A DNA stretch of 43,390 bases. Origin: Nitrospirota bacterium (GTDB taxonomy: Bacteria > Nitrospirota > Thermodesulfovibrionia > UBA6902). Both the position numbers and the translations under genes were made by a program. A model generated the notes under the pieces. That model was not told the DNA's origin and did no database searches. It was given only the letters and a program-made list of their open reading frames with translations. The first letter of the stretch is position 1. Every line of letters starts with the position of its first letter. The stretch spans positions 1 through 43,390 of the forward strand of contig JACRMS010000031.1 of assembly GCA_016214845.1 (NCBI GenBank). Reading direction: 5' to 3'. Positions 41,355 through 43,390 of this stretch are shown piece by piece.

Positions 41355-42683
41355 TTAAAACCTGTATCCCGCCTGGGTAAACAGCGAAGTATTGTGATAA
41401 TCGTCTCCTTCATAACGCTCGGCAAACATTGAGAGAAAATAATTCTTGTTGATCTGCCAGTAAACAGAAGAGCCGTATGTGAGCGTGCCTGCTGTAAAGC
41501 CATTCTCGACTTCAAGCTTCTCCCTCTCCTTGCTCGCGTATACGGACACGTCGACTTTATTAAGGAAGTTGCGGGAAACCTCGACATTGAATTCATCGTT
41601 TTTCGAGGTAAAGTTATCTATGTGGGTATACCTGCCTGATAAGTCAAAACCGAAAAGGCCGTGCTTTGTGAAACCGCCAGTGTATCTAACGGCATGATCA
41701 TGATCAATGCTTCTGGTCTGATAAGCCGCTGATGCATATACATTGACCCCCTTTGGAAGCCTGTAATCCACCCTGCCCCCTGCCCTTGACTGGGAACTGG
41801 TATCCAGAAAATAGTTGTCCCTGTAATCAAAGTTGTTAAAGAACTTCTTTGAGGACTCAAAGTATTTGATGGCCTTGTAATAATCATAGAAGACCTGAAC
41901 ACGGAGGTCCCTTGTAATTGCATAGGACACATTCCCGGCAGCGTTCTCAAGCTCGAATTTATTTGTCACCTGGTTTCTGCTGACTGACGAGAGACCGTCC
42001 AATCTTACCTTGTCGCTTAAGGCAGCATTCAATCTCGCGGAGCAGTACTGCCTGTCAACTTCACCCTTGTACATAAGATTTTCGCAGCCGTAATATAACT
42101 GATATTTTTCCTGGTCTGCATATCCGTAAGCTCCGAAGGACTTGAATTTGCCGTCAATGGAATTGTCGTAGAGGTCAGGAGCAAGACCGCCGAAGATGCC
42201 GAACCCTACGCCCTTACTTATCTCATACTTTAAATTCAGGCCGTCAACATATGTGTTGAAAAGCTGATATATATATTGCCTGCCGATAATGACATTGAAA
42301 TTCTGCTGGAACTTGTAGCCAAGCCATAATTCATTTAGTCTCTTATTGAGAATATTGTCTCCGCCGGTTATTTTTTTCCTCAGCTCCCCATCAAGGTTAA
42401 AATAGAAACCCGGCTTTTCATCCTCATGTTTAAATAACCTGAGCTTTGATGACACGACTTGAAGATCGTTATTGCTGCTGTCTTTGGAATAAAAGTTGCT
42501 GACATAAAACCTGCCTTTAACGTTGCTCGCATGGATCATCAGAGGTACAGGTATTAACAGGATCAGCAAAAAGAGGACCTTCTTCAGCCGGGGAGAAGCG
42601 CTCCTTCTTATCCTCTTGCTCCAGTGGTGACGTGAAAGCCTCATTTCGGATCTTGTTTCTGCCTGTTTGTTTTCACTTTCCAT
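41355..42683 (-). CDS. Outer-membrane beta-barrel protein (porin-like)
   Basis: 442 residues from ATG 42683 (GAGG five bases upstream); ATG 42701 is also possible. A long basic N-region precedes the signal core (VLFLLILLIPVPLMIHA). The rest is a chain of alternating-pattern beta strands rich in Tyr, Phe and Gly with polar turns (RQYIYQLFNTYVDGLNLKYE, GVNVYASAAYQTRS), ending in Phe (TQAGYRF) as BAM substrates do. Frames reaching further upstream are noise opposite the cytochrome gene. It is smaller than MtrB-type conduit barrels. Neighbours suggest it houses or assists the multiheme cytochrome. Confidence 0.75.
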   Translation of the reverse strand: MESENKQAETRSEMRLSRHHWSKRIRRSASPRLKKVLFLLILLIPVPLMIHASNVKGRFYVSNFYSKDSSNNDLQVVSSKLRLFKHEDEKPGFYFNLDGELRKKITGGDNILNKRLNELWLGYKFQQNFNVIIGRQYIYQLFNTYVDGLNLKYEISKGVGFGIFGGLAPDLYDNSIDGKFKSFGAYGYADQEKYQLYYGCENLMYKGEVDRQYCSARLNAALSDKVRLDGLSSVSRNQVTNKFELENAAGNVSYAITRDLRVQVFYDYYKAIKYFESSKKFFNNFDYRDNYFLDTSSQSRAGGRVDYRLPKGVNVYASAAYQTRSIDHDHAVRYTGGFTKHGLFGFDLSGRYTHIDNFTSKNDEFNVEVSRNFLNKVDVSVYASKEREKLEVENGFTAGTLTYGSSVYWQINKNYFLSMFAERYEGDDYHNTSLFTQAGYRF

Positions 42684-42708
42684 TCTAACCTCTATATTCA
42701 TAGTCTTA

Positions 42709-43390
42709 TTAGTTACAGCCGTTCTTGCTCTTCGGGTTGTCCCAGTTATTTCCGTTATGGCACAGGGTGCAGGTATGAGAGCATGTTGTATGTTCTTCTC
42801 TGTAGTCACTCGCGTGACAAGCGTAGCAGTCAGTCTCAATAACCCCTGCATACTGTCCCGGATATCCGCTCTGGTGACATGAGTTGCAGGAGAGAGTGCC
42901 ATGCCTGTATAAGAACTGAAAGCTCTGATGAACATGCGCACCTGCCCATGAAGATGTTGTATGACATGATGTGCAGGTATGAGGATAACCCGCTGATACA
43001 TGGCTTGGCGCTGACTGAAAGTCGCTTGCGTGACAGGCGTAACAATTGTCGCTTGTTATACCGGCTATTGAACCGGGGTATCCAGTCGTATGGCACGTTG
43101 TACATGCAGTTGTGGCATGTATGCCTGAAAGCACGAATGTCTTGTGAGTGTACTTCGCAGGCGACCATGTTGTGTTTGTATGACAGTCCGCGCAGGTCTT
43201 GCTGAAGTTATTTGTAACATGCGAAGGAGATGTGACACTCTCGAATTTAGTAGTTGCAACTCCGGCAGTCGAATGACAGTTGTAACAGGCGCTGTCCGTT
43301 GTACCGGCAGGTATGGTCTTACCGGTGATATGGCATTCCGAACAGGTTGTCTTTATCGCGGAATGCGCCCCGCTGAATGAGAACGTGGGA
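42709..43390 (-). CDS. Multiheme c-type cytochrome (partial, at least nine haems)
   Basis: The frame is open to the window edge, so the start and signal peptide are missing. The visible 226 residues carry nine CxxCH haem sites: CSECH, CYNCH, CADCH, CTTCH, CYACH, CTSCH, CNSCH, CYACH, CTLCH. They fall in a repeating pattern of about 45-50 residues with two haems each: a CxxCH before a GYPG-type turn, then CYACH, then H...C..CH and Trp. Extra His residues between repeats could serve as distal ligands. It is the first visible gene of an operon with the barrel (stop to start 25 bases) and cytochrome b. Confidence 0.9.
   Translation of the reverse strand, partial: PTFSFSGAHSAIKTTCSECHITGKTIPAGTTDSACYNCHSTAGVATTKFESVTSPSHVTNNFSKTCADCHTNTTWSPAKYTHKTFVLSGIHATTACTTCHTTGYPGSIAGITSDNCYACHASDFQSAPSHVSAGYPHTCTSCHTTSSWAGAHVHQSFQFLYRHGTLSCNSCHQSGYPGQYAGVIETDCYACHASDYREEHTTCSHTCTLCHNGNNWDNPKSKNGCN

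Noticed and set aside
42684-43001. Long N-terminal extension of the barrel protein
   Set aside because: It is a shifted reading of the cytochrome gene; a signal peptide and ribosome site support the start at 42683 (or 42701).
1-43390. tRNA, rRNA or recognised riboswitch
   Set aside because: I saw no cloverleaf, rRNA segment or known riboswitch core in the intergenic regions.

Overview
The window reads as a chromosomal stretch of a Gram-negative, respiring, probably anaerobic or microaerophilic bacterium. Tandem MiaB/MtaB, a 13-gene complex I operon, a Rieske/cytochrome b-c fusion complex, a multiheme cytochrome c and an outer-membrane barrel would suit Nitrospirota or a deltaproteobacterium-like lineage. 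That placement is inference from gene content; there is no rRNA here to confirm it.

Left flank (1-3753, + strand): the C-terminal tail of a tail-fibre/S74-chaperone-like protein with its terminator, then pheT (a short form lacking the tRNA-binding B2 domain) and a CCA-adding-type nucleotidyltransferase. Positions 3743-10776 hold a filamentous phage (inovirus) prophage of about 7 kb. It is bounded by two copies of a dif-like XerC/XerD site that share a 17-bp identical core, and the left copy contains the stop codon of the nucleotidyltransferase gene. Inside are an HUH replication initiator, a Zot/pI ATPase, a pIII-like adsorption protein, a major coat protein, several tiny membrane proteins, a putative ssDNA-binding protein, a large hairpin, a DUF2726 nuclease-like protein and four small zinc-ribbon proteins. 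Genes left of the dif-like site run + and nearly all genes right of it run -, as expected near a replication terminus.

Right of the prophage, all on the - strand: mtaB and miaB (10930-13513), then a complete complex I operon nuoA-B-CD-E-F-G-H-(orf)-I-J-K-L-M-N (13694-28997). Six of its gene junctions carry extra sequence, five of them repeats of different kinds (period-7 and period-8 word hairpins, a 161-bp element with 31-bp inverted ends, GTCAT...ATGAC palindromes) and the sixth an 81-residue reading frame. Next come 6-phosphogluconate dehydrogenase (gnd), a cytochrome b-cytochrome c fusion and its Rieske protein.

The only large + strand gene on the right side, at 32378-36736, encodes a 1452-residue protein. 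Its C-terminal third is pyruvate-phosphate-dikinase-like (ATP-grasp plus phosphohistidine domain) without the PEP-binding barrel, preceded by about 970 residues that I do not recognise. zwf and transketolase follow on the - strand, so three pentose phosphate pathway enzymes flank the quinol-oxidising complex. The right end (40457-43390) is an apparent operon of a multiheme c-type cytochrome (at least nine haems, cut by the window edge), an outer-membrane beta-barrel and a formate-dehydrogenase-gamma-like cytochrome b: a candidate transmembrane electron conduit.

Together the chromosomal genes make NADPH/NADH (Zwf, Gnd), oxidise NADH with proton pumping (Nuo), oxidise quinol (Rieske/cytochrome b-c) and possibly pass electrons to the cell surface.
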